Source: Bacteriovorax sp037444575
Lineage (GTDB): Bacteria; Bdellovibrionota; Bacteriovoracia; Bacteriovoracales; Bacteriovoracaceae
Direction of reading: 5' to 3'
NCBI GenBank assembly: GCA_037444575.1
Contig: JBBIME010000004.1
Span: forward strand, 372,001-436,000
Length of the DNA: 64,000 nt
Below the pieces are notes generated by a model that was not told the DNA's origin, searched no databases, and saw nothing but the letters and a program-made list of their open reading frames with translations. Each line of letters opens with the position of its first letter. Position 1 is the stretch's first letter. Below are positions 18,484-27,947 of the stretch, piece by piece. Both the position numbers and the translations under genes were made by a program.

Positions 18484-19819
18484 ACCTTCAGAAGGAAACG
18501 AAACTTTTTGTCTGGCCCCTTGGGTTCATACCTACATGTCCCCTCAAAGCGAGAGAAGATTGTGCTGTGCCAGTCGCGAGCAAACAAATTGGTCGCCTCA
18601 GGGTTTAGATATTAACCTTTCTCCTCAGAACGATTCCTATTCTCCAACAAATTTGGAAGAATTTTGGAATAGTCCTTACATGAAAGAAATTCGTTGCAAA
18701 CTCATGAGAGGCGAAAAAATTTCTCAGTGCCAGGTGTGTAACGAAAAAATACTAAGTATCGATATTTATCGGAATTATTTTAACAAACATTTATTTCCTC
18801 ATTTAATTGATGAAGCTTTTGCCCGCACAAGAGATGATGGGCATACTGAAATGAAACCGATCTCTTTTAATTACAGAATAAGTAACTTGTGCAATTTTAA
18901 ATGCAGAATGTGCGCAGACCAATCTAGTTCTGCGATTGAATCTGAAAATAGAGCGCTCGGATTATATCAAAACCAAAAAAATCATTGGGCCTTAAAAGAA
19001 AATAAAATAAAAATTGAAAAATTTAATAAAGATGTCGCTGAAAAAGAACTTTGGGATGCTGTAAAAAATAAGTCTATTGAAGAAATATATTGGGTAGGAG
19101 GAGAACCTCTTTTCTGGGATGTCCATTGGGAAGTAATGAAACATCTTGTGGATTCAGGTCATTCAAAAAATGTGTGGGTGCGATACAATACCAATTTAAG
19201 CCAAATAAAATATAAGAATTACAATTTGTATGAATTACTACCTCATTTTAAAAATGTGGAGTTATTTGCTTCTATTGATGGCACCAATGACATTGGTGAA
19301 TACATTAGAGATGGATTAAATTGGAGTAATTGGCTTGAAAATTTAAAGAGTGGACTGTTCTTGAAAGAGCAATTTGGGAACTGGGGAATTGCACTCGATA
19401 TAACCTTAACCTCTCCGGGATTATTTTCTCTAAAGAGTTTAATTGATCTGTCTGTAGAGATGAATATTAATACCCTTATAAAAACGACATATTCTTTCGA
19501 TAGCACCGTTATCATGTCTCCTCTAATGATTCCTCGAAAATACCTTGATGGCATATTAGACGATCTTATTTTGTACGCAGCTGAAAAATCAATCACGCAT
19601 CCCAAGGCCCAAATATTTATTAAAGCTTTGCGTGACTTAAAAAGAAAAAAAACATTTCAAGAACAGTTTGATAATTGGGAAGATGGCATTTCTAAAGGCA
19701 AGAGCTATTTATACTCAATCGATAAACACCGAGGAGATCTTGGTAAACTTGATAATATATTCAAAACAAACCATCCTGAACTTTATGAATGGTGGTCTAG
19801 TATTCCACTAAATAATTAA
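18473..19819 (+). CDS. Radical SAM protein with N-terminal SPASM/twitch-like cysteine motif
   Basis: The N-terminus carries FCLAPWVHTYMSP (about 12-24) and a CC pair (31-32), then CQVC (86-89), a cysteine set that could hold an auxiliary Fe-S cluster placed ahead of the barrel. The radical-SAM 4Fe-4S motif is C140xxxC144xxC147 in NLCNFKCRMC, and GGEPLFW follows as the SAM-binding GGE. Relatives in this window are at 34160, 50053, 32818 and 39498. It overlaps the SGNH gene by 11 bases and is followed after four bases by an amidohydrolase, so three genes form an operon. The substrate is unknown. Peptide or small-molecule modification is plausible by family. Confidence 0.85.
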   Translation: MRIKPSEGNETFCLAPWVHTYMSPQSERRLCCASREQTNWSPQGLDINLSPQNDSYSPTNLEEFWNSPYMKEIRCKLMRGEKISQCQVCNEKILSIDIYRNYFNKHLFPHLIDEAFARTRDDGHTEMKPISFNYRISNLCNFKCRMCADQSSSAIESENRALGLYQNQKNHWALKENKIKIEKFNKDVAEKELWDAVKNKSIEEIYWVGGEPLFWDVHWEVMKHLVDSGHSKNVWVRYNTNLSQIKYKNYNLYELLPHFKNVELFASIDGTNDIGEYIRDGLNWSNWLENLKSGLFLKEQFGNWGIALDITLTSPGLFSLKSLIDLSVEMNINTLIKTTYSFDSTVIMSPLMIPRKYLDGILDDLILYAAEKSITHPKAQIFIKALRDLKRKKTFQEQFDNWEDGISKGKSYLYSIDKHRGDLGKLDNIFKTNHPELYEWWSSIPLNN

Positions 19820-19823
19820 TCCT

Positions 19824-21056
19824 ATGTCTTATATAATTCTTCTATTAACGATTCTGTTTCTTCCGAAAAACTTATTGGCAAACGAATATGTCATCAAAGC
19901 TAAAGGCATAATAAATGTTCAATCAGGAAGCATTGACTTCAACAAGTTTATTTACATAAAAGATAATAAAATTTATCAGATCCAAGATAAATTAATTAAT
20001 AAATATAAATTAATCGATTTAAGCGATTCATATATTTTACCTGGATTAATCAACTGCCATGCTCACATCTTCACAACTCTAACATCCTCAGATAAGTCTT
20101 TTCCTGCAGCGATGGAGAGAGAGTCAAAACTCCCAGATGCTTTTAGAGTTAAGCGAGCTAAAAAATTTCTTTCAGAGTATCTGCATGAAGGGTTTACCAC
20201 TATTTGCGACCTGGGAAATTCGGGACACTTCCTGGATGCATCCTTAAAACAGGAGATTAAAAACGATAATAATTATCCTCGCTTATACATTAGCGGTCCA
20301 GCACTGGCCTCAGGAAATGCCCAGTTTCCCCAAGGAACTCCTGTAGATCTTGTTCAAAAAGAGTATACTTTGGTGGACAAGAATACAGACATGAATCGCC
20401 TAATCCAAGATTATCAAAATCATGAAGTCGATATCATCAAAATTATTCTTGATGGATACTCAAAGACTGATGACTTCGATGGAAAAAAATTATTTGAGTT
20501 ATTACGTTCATCTCGCATAAAATATTTTAAGAAAGTTACATCCCATGCAACCTCTCCCTACGCCTATGAGCTGATTAAAAAATACGGTATCGAGAACGCA
20601 GAGCACTTATCCAGTTTTTCTGATGATAATAATCACTTAAAATTTATTACGAATACAGTAATTGGAACTGACACACTAAAAAAATTTAATTACTACAATC
20701 CAGTTCTTGAACTTTCCCAAAAACGATTAATCAAATATATCACTAGCAGAAAACTCAAAGCCGTCTTTGGGCCAGACTATTATTTTGATTCCGATTCAAA
20801 AGATTTCAACAGAGCAAAAGAAGTGAAATCGTGTATTGATCCGCTAAAAAATTTTGGAATGAATAATCTAGAAATAATTCAAGCTATGACGATTAACCCT
20901 GCTTTATCTATGAACATTGAAAATAAGATTGGCGAAGTTAAACCTGGAGCATTTGCCGATTTAATTGCCGTGCAAGAGAACCCATTACTCAACATTAGTA
21001 CGTTAAAAAAAGTAAATTTCGTGATGGAAAATGGCGAAATTGTTATTCTGAAATAA
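19824..21056 (+). CDS. Exported metal-dependent amidohydrolase (imidazolonepropionase/prolidase-like)
   Basis: This 410-residue TIM-barrel hydrolase has a signal peptide (about 1-20, ending LLANE). The metal ligands are visible: HAH in NCHAHIF (about residue 79), a candidate carboxylated lysine in DIIKIILDG (near 206), His in TSHATSP, His in NAEHLSS, and Asp in FGPDYYF. The tail GEVKPGAFADLIAV...ENPL is characteristic of this branch, which cleaves cyclic amides and dipeptides. It is third in the SGNH-radical-SAM-amidohydrolase operon. The signal peptide suggests a periplasmic substrate, perhaps a modified peptide. Its 3' end overlaps the opposite-strand SGNH gene by 14 bases. Confidence 0.85.
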   Translation: MSYIILLLTILFLPKNLLANEYVIKAKGIINVQSGSIDFNKFIYIKDNKIYQIQDKLINKYKLIDLSDSYILPGLINCHAHIFTTLTSSDKSFPAAMERESKLPDAFRVKRAKKFLSEYLHEGFTTICDLGNSGHFLDASLKQEIKNDNNYPRLYISGPALASGNAQFPQGTPVDLVQKEYTLVDKNTDMNRLIQDYQNHEVDIIKIILDGYSKTDDFDGKKLFELLRSSRIKYFKKVTSHATSPYAYELIKKYGIENAEHLSSFSDDNNHLKFITNTVIGTDTLKKFNYYNPVLELSQKRLIKYITSRKLKAVFGPDYYFDSDSKDFNRAKEVKSCIDPLKNFGMNNLEIIQAMTINPALSMNIENKIGEVKPGAFADLIAVQENPLLNISTLKKVNFVMENGEIVILK

Positions 21057-22053
21057 ATTTATTAACAACTTGAGAGAACAAAACGGCACCTTCTTCCTTA
21101 AGATGAAGTGAGTCTTCAAATAAATCTGCAGAATAAAATAACTCTTTCGGATAGGCATGAACCAATGAATTACTCGCTGATAATTTTTTGTAGAAATTTA
21201 ACAAGTCCTCATAGCTATCTCTTTTTACGAAACTTTCATAAACTTTGCTCGCTGGGGTCATGATAATATACACGGAAATGCCTCGAGAAGTTGCCAAAGC
21301 AACAATCCTTTCCATAAATTTTTTATAAAGAGTATTCATAATAAACTTCTTCGGAACCCGATCACTCCTAACGCTGATTGGAGCAGAAGGAACCTCAATA
21401 TGCATATTGGGATTTGAGACAAAATCATTGTATCTTTTTAGATTATTTTCATACACATGAGGAATAAATAAGTTTTCCAGCAAGCTTAATTGGTACTCGC
21501 TCAATGATAATTGAATAGATGCTAATTCATAATAATATATATAACTGATGAGGTTTTTCTCCTTTAGCTTATTAAAAAAAATTGCAGGCATTTCATATGC
21601 TCTCGTATGCAATGATTCCAACTTGTCCAAGTCATTTCCAATCTCAAACAATTCATTAAAACTAAAAAAATTCAACATAAGAGCATGATCATAAAATTCA
21701 TCTCTTCCGATCAGGTTTATAGGGGAGAATCCTATGATTAATTTTTTAGGAGCAGCATGATGCTTTAAGTACCTGGTGAAATAAAAGTAAGCGTCAATCG
21801 GAGTTCCGGCACCAAGGCTCATATTAAATCTTTTTCCTACTTCAAACCTTGGAACAATGGCCGCATCAGTTGAGGAATCCCCCATAACAAGCGTTTCAAA
21901 ATATAATTTTTGATCGTTAACAATCTCTAACTTGTGTTTCCAACGAGGTATATCTTGTGGATGTAATCGCATATCCACCATTGAATACAATTTAGTCCAA
22001 ATTGTTATTGTTATCAGCAATGTTAAAATTAATTGGATGAAATATTTAAACAT
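21043..22053 (-). CDS. Membrane-anchored SGNH-like protein paired with an MBOAT
   Basis: A membrane segment at residues 4-24 is followed by a periplasmic domain with GDS in LVMGDSSTDAAI (about 58-60) and DSLHLKEEG near the C-terminus (DxxH). This matches the SGNH partner proteins of MBOAT acyltransferases. It lies two bases downstream of the MBOAT gene at 22056 and is surely co-transcribed with it. It is distant in sequence from the DltD-like protein at 9472. The nucleophile and Asp/His are all present, although the MBOAT partner has lost its histidines, so this protein may be the active member of the pair. Confidence 0.72.
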   Translation of the reverse strand: MFKYFIQLILTLLITITIWTKLYSMVDMRLHPQDIPRWKHKLEIVNDQKLYFETLVMGDSSTDAAIVPRFEVGKRFNMSLGAGTPIDAYFYFTRYLKHHAAPKKLIIGFSPINLIGRDEFYDHALMLNFFSFNELFEIGNDLDKLESLHTRAYEMPAIFFNKLKEKNLISYIYYYELASIQLSLSEYQLSLLENLFIPHVYENNLKRYNDFVSNPNMHIEVPSAPISVRSDRVPKKFIMNTLYKKFMERIVALATSRGISVYIIMTPASKVYESFVKRDSYEDLLNFYKKLSASNSLVHAYPKELFYSADLFEDSLHLKEEGAVLFSQVVNKFISE

Positions 22054-22055
22054 AT

Positions 22056-23447
22056 CTAAATTGTCACAAATAAAAATGACATTGCATTATTAATATAAAA
22101 TAAAAGTAACATTATTATTGAAATCGAAAGCGTGCCCCACCTGAAAACAACGGGAAGCTCATTAATGATTTTTTTAATATTTTTTTTATAGTTTTCTAGA
22201 AATACAAATACCAATGAAGCGATTATGGCCATTTTTATATCACTTCGCAGGTATGTAAAATGCTGAGTTTCAAAAAAGATTATATTTTTCAAAACTAAAT
22301 TTTTGATTACATAAAGGGCAAACTGAAAATTGGGAGCAACGAGAATAAAGCCAATCACAGTAATTCCGATATAGGAAAAGAACCAAGATAACAATTTATA
22401 AAAAACAGAAATCATCTTTATATCTATCATTCTAATAAATTTGACGATCATCCTCTCTAAAAGGAAAAAAATAAACATGACTGTGGAAAGATAAAATATT
22501 TTTGCTCCTCCCAGCCAAAGACCTAGCAGAAAAAATATCAATAGCAGCCAAAATATTCTATCTTTCTTTGTCGAGGAAATGGAGCAAAGAGGAAGGTATA
22601 TATAATCATGTCCCCATTGATATAACGATAGATTCCAGTTCATCAACATTTTATCAAATCGCCGTTGAGTCAGTGGAGAATTGTAGTTTTCCATCAAATC
22701 TAAATTGAAAATTTTGCTAAGCCCTCTCACGATATCAATTAAGGCAGAGTATTCAATAAAAAGAAACACAGGAGCTAGAAGTATAGTAACTAGAGATAAG
22801 TTGGCAGTATTTTTCAACTCAAACATATCAATGAATATTTGCAGTAATCGATCGCCGACCATCACTTTCTTCAAAAGACCATAAGCAATTAAAATCAATC
22901 CCTCTATTGCAAGGTTCGGATCAAAATTTTTCGAAGCTGTAAATTTTTTTGCGAGATCTCTATAGTGTGAAACCGGGCCGCCAAGTAACTGCGGAAAATA
23001 TGAACTTAGCGCAAAAAAACAAAAGGCATTGTCTATCGCTTTGATTTTCCCCTTTCGAACATCAAGCAAATACGAGATAGACTGCAAAACGTAAATTGAA
23101 AAACCGATGGGAAGCGCAACATTTAAAACACTCCGCTTACCTAAATCCAAATTAAAATTACCCACATTTAAATAAAGCGGGTAATAAATTTTAAGTATTA
23201 CAATTGTAGTTACTAATATTGTGAGTCCGGCGATAAATCTTTTTTGAGATTTTTCTGCATTTGCGCCAGCGATGAATGTAATCGTGGATAATAAAGCAAA
23301 TAAAAGCAGCCACTTTCCACTTATCAAATAATAAATGGTGCAGCTGTAAATGGTAATTAGCAAAAATTTTAAATTTTGTTTTTTTAAATTAAAAATGAAA
23401 GTTGATAAGATGATGAAGAAAACTAAAGATATAAAAATTAATAACAT
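22056..23447 (-). CDS. MBOAT-like membrane protein lacking the conserved histidines
   Basis: This 463-residue polytopic protein aligns with the AlgI/DltB fold: LPIGFSIYVLQSISY (about 112-126), SSYFPQLLGGPVSHY (148-162) and HDYIYLP (280-286) all match the MBOAT at 8094. The residues needed for catalysis do not: the RRWH position reads MNWN (269-272) and the AGAWHG position reads LGLWLGG (308-314), so Leu312 stands for the catalytic histidine. It may be a non-catalytic channel or scaffold, or a diverged enzyme. The frame is open and the neighbours intact, so it is not obviously decaying. The SGNH gene follows two bases later. Confidence 0.8.
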   Translation of the reverse strand: MLLIFISLVFFIILSTFIFNLKKQNLKFLLITIYSCTIYYLISGKWLLLFALLSTITFIAGANAEKSQKRFIAGLTILVTTIVILKIYYPLYLNVGNFNLDLGKRSVLNVALPIGFSIYVLQSISYLLDVRKGKIKAIDNAFCFFALSSYFPQLLGGPVSHYRDLAKKFTASKNFDPNLAIEGLILIAYGLLKKVMVGDRLLQIFIDMFELKNTANLSLVTILLAPVFLFIEYSALIDIVRGLSKIFNLDLMENYNSPLTQRRFDKMLMNWNLSLYQWGHDYIYLPLCSISSTKKDRIFWLLLIFFLLGLWLGGAKIFYLSTVMFIFFLLERMIVKFIRMIDIKMISVFYKLLSWFFSYIGITVIGFILVAPNFQFALYVIKNLVLKNIIFFETQHFTYLRSDIKMAIIASLVFVFLENYKKNIKKIINELPVVFRWGTLSISIIMLLLFYINNAMSFLFVTI

Positions 23448-23477
23448 CTTATAGGGTCTTCCCTTATCAAAGCAATA

Positions 23478-23900
23478 TTATGGTATCTGCTTTTCAGCTT
23501 TTTTTACCTTGAGCTGATTTTCCTTAAACGCTTTCTGTCTTTCTGCATTTGCTTCGTAGCTAGATTTTCCAAATTTTTCTTTTTCTTTAGACTCAACTCT
23601 TTTAGTCAATTCCATTTTGTATTTTTGTATACATTCTGGTGGCCATTCCGAATTCAATTTTTTTGTTTGCTCAACAATGCAATTATTTCTTTCTTCTGCT
23701 TTAGCGATTGTAATACACTGTTGCAGTGATTTTTCGACAATTTCTAAACCACAATCTGTTCTAGCTTTCTGATCAGCGATATTCTTACATTTAGATGCAG
23801 CAGAATTTTTCTCTAATAGGAGCTTCTCACAATAATCAAGTGCAAATACACTTTGGTTAAAAAATAGATTAATTAAAAATGATATAATTACATAGTTCAT
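23478..23900 (-). CDS. Small exported cysteine- and lysine-rich helical protein, unknown
   Basis: This 140-residue protein has a signal peptide (about 1-20, ending VFALDYC) and a highly charged helical region with about seven regularly placed cysteines (DYCEK, SKCKN, TDCGL, QQCIT, NNCIV, PECIQ). The spacing suggests a disulfide-linked helical bundle in the periplasm. The last 40 residues are Lys/Glu-rich and probably disordered. The family is not recognised. It precedes the MBOAT-SGNH pair on the minus strand by 31 bases and could be co-transcribed with it. Confidence 0.62.
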   Translation of the reverse strand: MNYVIISFLINLFFNQSVFALDYCEKLLLEKNSAASKCKNIADQKARTDCGLEIVEKSLQQCITIAKAEERNNCIVEQTKKLNSEWPPECIQKYKMELTKRVESKEKEKFGKSSYEANAERQKAFKENQLKVKKAEKQIP

Positions 23901-23981
23901 TTTAACTCCAGGGAAAAATAATCAACTCACTTAATAATATTTAATCTCTGCCTTTTGTGCAATGTTTTTACTAGATAAAGT

Positions 23982-25202
23982 TTAAAGGTAAGCTTTTAGA
24001 AATAATTGAGCAAAAGGGTCACTATAAGAATAAAAAACTCTTTGTATATCACCCTGACTTTCAAAAAATTTCTGCTGCTGAAACATTTTTTGAGCAGTGT
24101 CAGTTATTATTAATGGAGCATCATTATAACTTGCTCGTTTAATGATTTCCTTAAAGCTTAATGTAACACTATTTGATGAGAAATATGACGGAAGCTCGGC
24201 TTCAATTTTGTTTTTCTCTACAAAATCAAGAGCTTTCTCCATGGCGATAGCAAAATCAGAAACGATGGGTCTTGGGTGGGAGTTCCTAAATTCTATGGCA
24301 ACCGTCCAGACTCTCTCTGGGCATTGAGCTTTAAAAACCTGGTGCCCCCCCCAATTAGAAACAACGGCAGCACCTCCAAAAGCAAGAGATCTCAAGAGTG
24401 CCATGCCAAAGTTTTCATCGGAATGAGTGCTTGCCGATAAAAAGATATGATTTTTTCCTAGTTCCGAATAGATCGCTTCACGAGAAACAAATCCCCTGAA
24501 AACAACATCGTCGCTAACCCCTAAGCTATCAGCTAAAACTTTTAAGTCCTCTAGGCAATTCGTTGAAGCAATTCCCATATTCGGGCTGCCGAAATGATCC
24601 TCTTTGCCGTAAATAATTAACTTCGGAATATTTTTTATTCTTTCTTTTAAAAGGGCGTAGGCTTCAATCAGGAGATCGACATTTTTTTGATCGGAAATTC
24701 TTCCTACGTAAGCAAAAACCTTATTCCCCTTTGTGCTTGGCAAATCCAAAGGAAAATGGGGATAAGGGATGTCATATGTGCGAGCATTCAAGCACGTCAG
24801 TTGCATACACTTAATATCACCTGGGCAGGTACCAATAAAAATATCGCCACTGTTCATTATATCTAGTGCGCCAAAACGATATTGGGGCCATAGTCCCAAA
24901 GTTGCATGCCCATATAAATGAAGGACGAAGGGAGCAGGGATATTTAAAGTCGTCCTTACTTCTTTCATAAATCGAGAAATAGTTTCATTAAAAGCTATTA
25001 TGATGAACATATCGCATTGAAGAATGAATTTTACGTATTCGCGTAACGGCTCAACATCGACATTAATAATCCGATGCTCAATTCCCAAATCATCAGAGGC
25101 GGTTTCCCAGCATTTTTCAATACCAGGCAACACTTCTTGCATACTAGTCCACTTATAATTTTGCCGAGTGGTTACTATTGCAATCCTTTTTATTTTTTTC
25201 AT
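23982..25202 (-). CDS. Glycosyltransferase, GT4-like (GT-B fold)
   Basis: This is a retaining glycosyltransferase of the GT4 type that would transfer a sugar from a nucleotide-sugar donor in the cytoplasm. The C-terminal half has the donor-site pattern FAYVGRISDQKNVDLLIEAY (about residues 165-184) and the ExxFGxxxxE-like stretch SDENFGMALLRSLAFG, followed by VSNWGGH. The real start is the ATG at 25202. A TTG five codons upstream lies in the same frame. The gene is divergent from another GT4-like gene with only 16 bases between the start codons, and a perfect inverted repeat fills that gap. Acceptor and donor are unknown. Confidence 0.85.
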   Translation of the reverse strand: MKKIKRIAIVTTRQNYKWTSMQEVLPGIEKCWETASDDLGIEHRIINVDVEPLREYVKFILQCDMFIIIAFNETISRFMKEVRTTLNIPAPFVLHLYGHATLGLWPQYRFGALDIMNSGDIFIGTCPGDIKCMQLTCLNARTYDIPYPHFPLDLPSTKGNKVFAYVGRISDQKNVDLLIEAYALLKERIKNIPKLIIYGKEDHFGSPNMGIASTNCLEDLKVLADSLGVSDDVVFRGFVSREAIYSELGKNHIFLSASTHSDENFGMALLRSLAFGGAAVVSNWGGHQVFKAQCPERVWTVAIEFRNSHPRPIVSDFAIAMEKALDFVEKNKIEAELPSYFSSNSVTLSFKEIIKRASYNDAPLIITDTAQKMFQQQKFFESQGDIQRVFYSYSDPFAQLFLKAYL

Positions 25203-25218
25203 TGTATAAATATACAAT
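25201..25218. repeat. Perfect inverted repeat between divergent glycosyltransferase genes
   Basis: ATTGTATA-AA-TATACAAT, two 8-base arms around two bases, fills the space between the divergent start codons at 25202 and 25219. It could be an operator that controls both genes, or overlapping -10 elements. It carries no T-run for termination. Confidence 0.6.
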
Positions 25219-26277
25219 ATGAGAACATTGGAAGTCAGTTATAAAAGCATGACCATTCTAGAGACGCGATTTAAGATGTTGCGCAATCTAGAGCTATGGG
25301 TGCCAGACTGGAACATTAAGGATCAAACTGAAAACACAAATGAGCTTGATGTTCTCATTATGGGAAGTTTTTTTGAACGAATTTTCCAACCTGAGTTTTG
25401 GCCCAATAATGACTTCAACTTCTTTTGCCTTTCAACTAAATCCAGACAATGTTTGCTTAATCAATTTGGTTTTGATGAAGAAGTCGTCGGTTTATTAAAT
25501 CGAAAGTCTCTTTTTCCTCCTTCCAAAAACCTAAGAGAATTCAACCTGAATTCCAAAACAACATTGATCTATGCGGGAAGACTTTCACCTCAAAAAAATA
25601 TTGAATTTTTAATTTTCACAGTATTTTATCTTCAACTTTTCTACTCCTCGGAAATAAAACTCCAGCTAATGGGGGACTTCGATAATATTTACCATAAAGA
25701 AATTATCGGATGCCCCTTTACAGACTATCGAAATAAAATTTTTGATCTAATTGCAAAACTCCCATGGGTTGGCGACAAACCTGAAATTATAAATAATCTC
25801 GATGAATCAGAGTGGCTTGGACGTTTACCTGAAAATGGAATTTTTATATCTTCTTCTAATTTAATCAGTGAAGATTTTTCTGTATCTGCTGCTCAACTTG
25901 AAGAACTTGGTTATCCAATGCTATTGCCTTACTGGGGAGGATTCGTTGACGTTGATGGATCAAACATAAGACATTATCCTGTAGAATTAATTTCCAGCTC
26001 TCATGATAAAATATCTATATGCTCTAATAAGGCAAAAATCTTTTCTCAAATTATTATCGCTCACAACTTTTTATCTCCAAACACTAGAGGCCTATCTCTA
26101 GATATCATCCCAGCAAGAAAAATTAACAAGCATTACTTGGAAGACATTTATTCAAAGAACCTTAAAAGATGGGGATCTGAAATAGCACTTCTCAGAGATA
26201 AAAGTTTTTCAAACTTTGCTCTTTCAACTAAAGGTCAGGCTTTTTTTGAAGAATTAAAGAGATTAATGGCGAACTAA
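25219..26277 (+). CDS. Glycosyltransferase, GT4-like, with short N-terminal domain
   Basis: This 352-residue protein shows the GT4 donor-domain pattern LIYAGRLSPQKNIEFLI (about residues 115-131), QLMGDFDN, and SEDFSVSAAQLEELGYP followed by LPYWGGF. These are close in style to the glycosyltransferases at 23982 and 47063. The N-terminal acceptor domain is shorter than usual and lacks the usual opening Rossmann strand, so the acceptor site may be reduced. It is divergent from 23982 and overlaps the carbamoyltransferase gene tail-to-tail by 15 bases. I see no ribosome site ahead of the ATG, only the inverted repeat, so translation may be leaderless or start at an internal Met. Confidence 0.75.
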   Translation: MRTLEVSYKSMTILETRFKMLRNLELWVPDWNIKDQTENTNELDVLIMGSFFERIFQPEFWPNNDFNFFCLSTKSRQCLLNQFGFDEEVVGLLNRKSLFPPSKNLREFNLNSKTTLIYAGRLSPQKNIEFLIFTVFYLQLFYSSEIKLQLMGDFDNIYHKEIIGCPFTDYRNKIFDLIAKLPWVGDKPEIINNLDESEWLGRLPENGIFISSSNLISEDFSVSAAQLEELGYPMLLPYWGGFVDVDGSNIRHYPVELISSSHDKISICSNKAKIFSQIIIAHNFLSPNTRGLSLDIIPARKINKHYLEDIYSKNLKRWGSEIALLRDKSFSNFALSTKGQAFFEELKRLMAN

Positions 26278-27945
26278 TTTAAAATTGCCGATATACATCG
26301 AATCAATTGGAGTATTTTCAAACAAAGAAATTGCATCGTCTACGGTTTCCACAACGGGTTCCCCCATAACATTTAAGCTCGTATTCAAAAGACAAAATAC
26401 ATTAGTCTTTTCTCCAAACATTTTAATCAAGTCGTAAAACATTTTATTTTGAGTAGAGCGAACGGTTTGCATTCTTGATGTTCCATCTATATGTGAAACT
26501 TCTTTTAGTAGATCTTTATATTGTGCTTTGATCTTTACCGCAAAAGACATAAATGGATTATCAAACCCTTTTTCCACTTCAAAATATTCATCCCCATACT
26601 CGTGAATTATTGAACACCCATAAGGTCTGAATGATTCTCGAAACTTTATATTCGCATTTAAATAATTCTTAAGCCCTGGTCTATCTGGTCTAGCTAAAAT
26701 ACTACGATTTCCCAATGCGCGAGGGCCAGCCTCACTTCTTCCTTGAAACCAGCCAATAACCTTTCCATCGATTAAATCATTAACAGCTTCGGACAGTATG
26801 TTTTCGCTATAATGAAAATGAATTCCTTTCTCTTTAAATTTCTCAAGAAGCCAATCGACATTTTTAACAGAATCTACAGGTCCCAAGTAAGCTGTTTGTA
26901 TTTCAAAAGGAGTTAAACTCCACCTCTCTGGATTGTTCTTTAAACGAAGTAAATTGGCCAATCCAAAACTGATGGACTCATCACCAGGAAATGGCAGCAC
27001 ATATATTTTTTCAAATAGCTTTGTTTCTTTTATTTTTGCATTATTTGTACAATTGAGAGCACATCCGCCTGTTAGGATTAAATTTGAAAAACCTGGATAT
27101 TTTTTTCTCAGATCAACAAGGAGATTGTTTACATCTTTCTCCAATTCACATTGTACGGAAGCTGCGAGATCGCAAAACAGTTTATAATTTTTAGATTCTT
27201 CCCACTCTTTTTTGGTAATGCCTGAAAATGCATTTTCCCAGTTTAGATTTTCTTGAAAACGTATTCGATCTTCTATCTGTGTCGCCGTACCAAAAGGAGC
27301 TAGTCCCATTACTTTTCCGGAGGAAGTGGAACTCTTAAAGATAAATTCCGACATCTTTTCATAGAGCCCCCCCACTCCGTTTGAAAAAGTTTGTCCTGGG
27401 ATTTTTTGTGACTTAAAAAAATTTGCTCCTCTTTTAAAGACTAACTTTAACCTCCCCGCTTCTTGAAGATAGACACTGCATTCTTCATACAATCCGCTTC
27501 CATCATCAATCTGATTACCGGCACCATCGATTACAACTATGATCGATTTCTCAAAAGGCGACATGGCCAGTGCTGCATATGCATGGGCCTCATGGTGATT
27601 TTCCGTTGTTAATAATTGATTAAATTTTTTTGAGTATTTTTGAAGATTATGTTTTTTTAGGTATTCATAAAAAGGAAATTTATTATTGAGATATTCTTCA
27701 AACAATTCTGGTAATTGAACATCTCGATTTTCAGCAATGGCCACCAGATTTTGCAGATTGTTTTCTTTGACGAAATGATCGACTGCTTTTACGCCATAAA
27801 AAGGCCATTCTCCCGAAGCTTTTTTTCGAGAGGATCTCTCTGTTAACCAAACTTGAACATTCCTTGGATCTTCTGGAAGCAGGCATACTGACGAATTGAA
27901 TTTTGTTTTTCCAATTCCAATAAATGTCTTGATTGCTGTATCCAT
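26263..27945 (-). CDS. Carbamoyltransferase, NodU/CmcH/TobZ family
   Basis: Members carbamoylate hydroxyls of sugars or natural products using carbamoyl phosphate and ATP. The N-terminal Kae1-like domain has the metal-binding HHEAH at residues 117-121 and VIDGAGNQ, then SGKVMGLAPFG and LTGGCALNC. The C-terminal YrdC-like half has GWFQGRSEAGPRALGNRSIL (near 400) and FRPYGCSI. The length of 560 is normal. It starts two bases after the DegT aminotransferase stop, so the pair would supply an amino sugar and a carbamoyl decoration for the same product. The DUF5989 gene at 51307 belongs to a family often found beside such carbamoyltransferases. Confidence 0.93.
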   Translation of the reverse strand: MDTAIKTFIGIGKTKFNSSVCLLPEDPRNVQVWLTERSSRKKASGEWPFYGVKAVDHFVKENNLQNLVAIAENRDVQLPELFEEYLNNKFPFYEYLKKHNLQKYSKKFNQLLTTENHHEAHAYAALAMSPFEKSIIVVIDGAGNQIDDGSGLYEECSVYLQEAGRLKLVFKRGANFFKSQKIPGQTFSNGVGGLYEKMSEFIFKSSTSSGKVMGLAPFGTATQIEDRIRFQENLNWENAFSGITKKEWEESKNYKLFCDLAASVQCELEKDVNNLLVDLRKKYPGFSNLILTGGCALNCTNNAKIKETKLFEKIYVLPFPGDESISFGLANLLRLKNNPERWSLTPFEIQTAYLGPVDSVKNVDWLLEKFKEKGIHFHYSENILSEAVNDLIDGKVIGWFQGRSEAGPRALGNRSILARPDRPGLKNYLNANIKFRESFRPYGCSIIHEYGDEYFEVEKGFDNPFMSFAVKIKAQYKDLLKEVSHIDGTSRMQTVRSTQNKMFYDLIKMFGEKTNVFCLLNTSLNVMGEPVVETVDDAISLFENTPIDSMYIGNFKLVRH

Positions 27946-27947
27946 AT

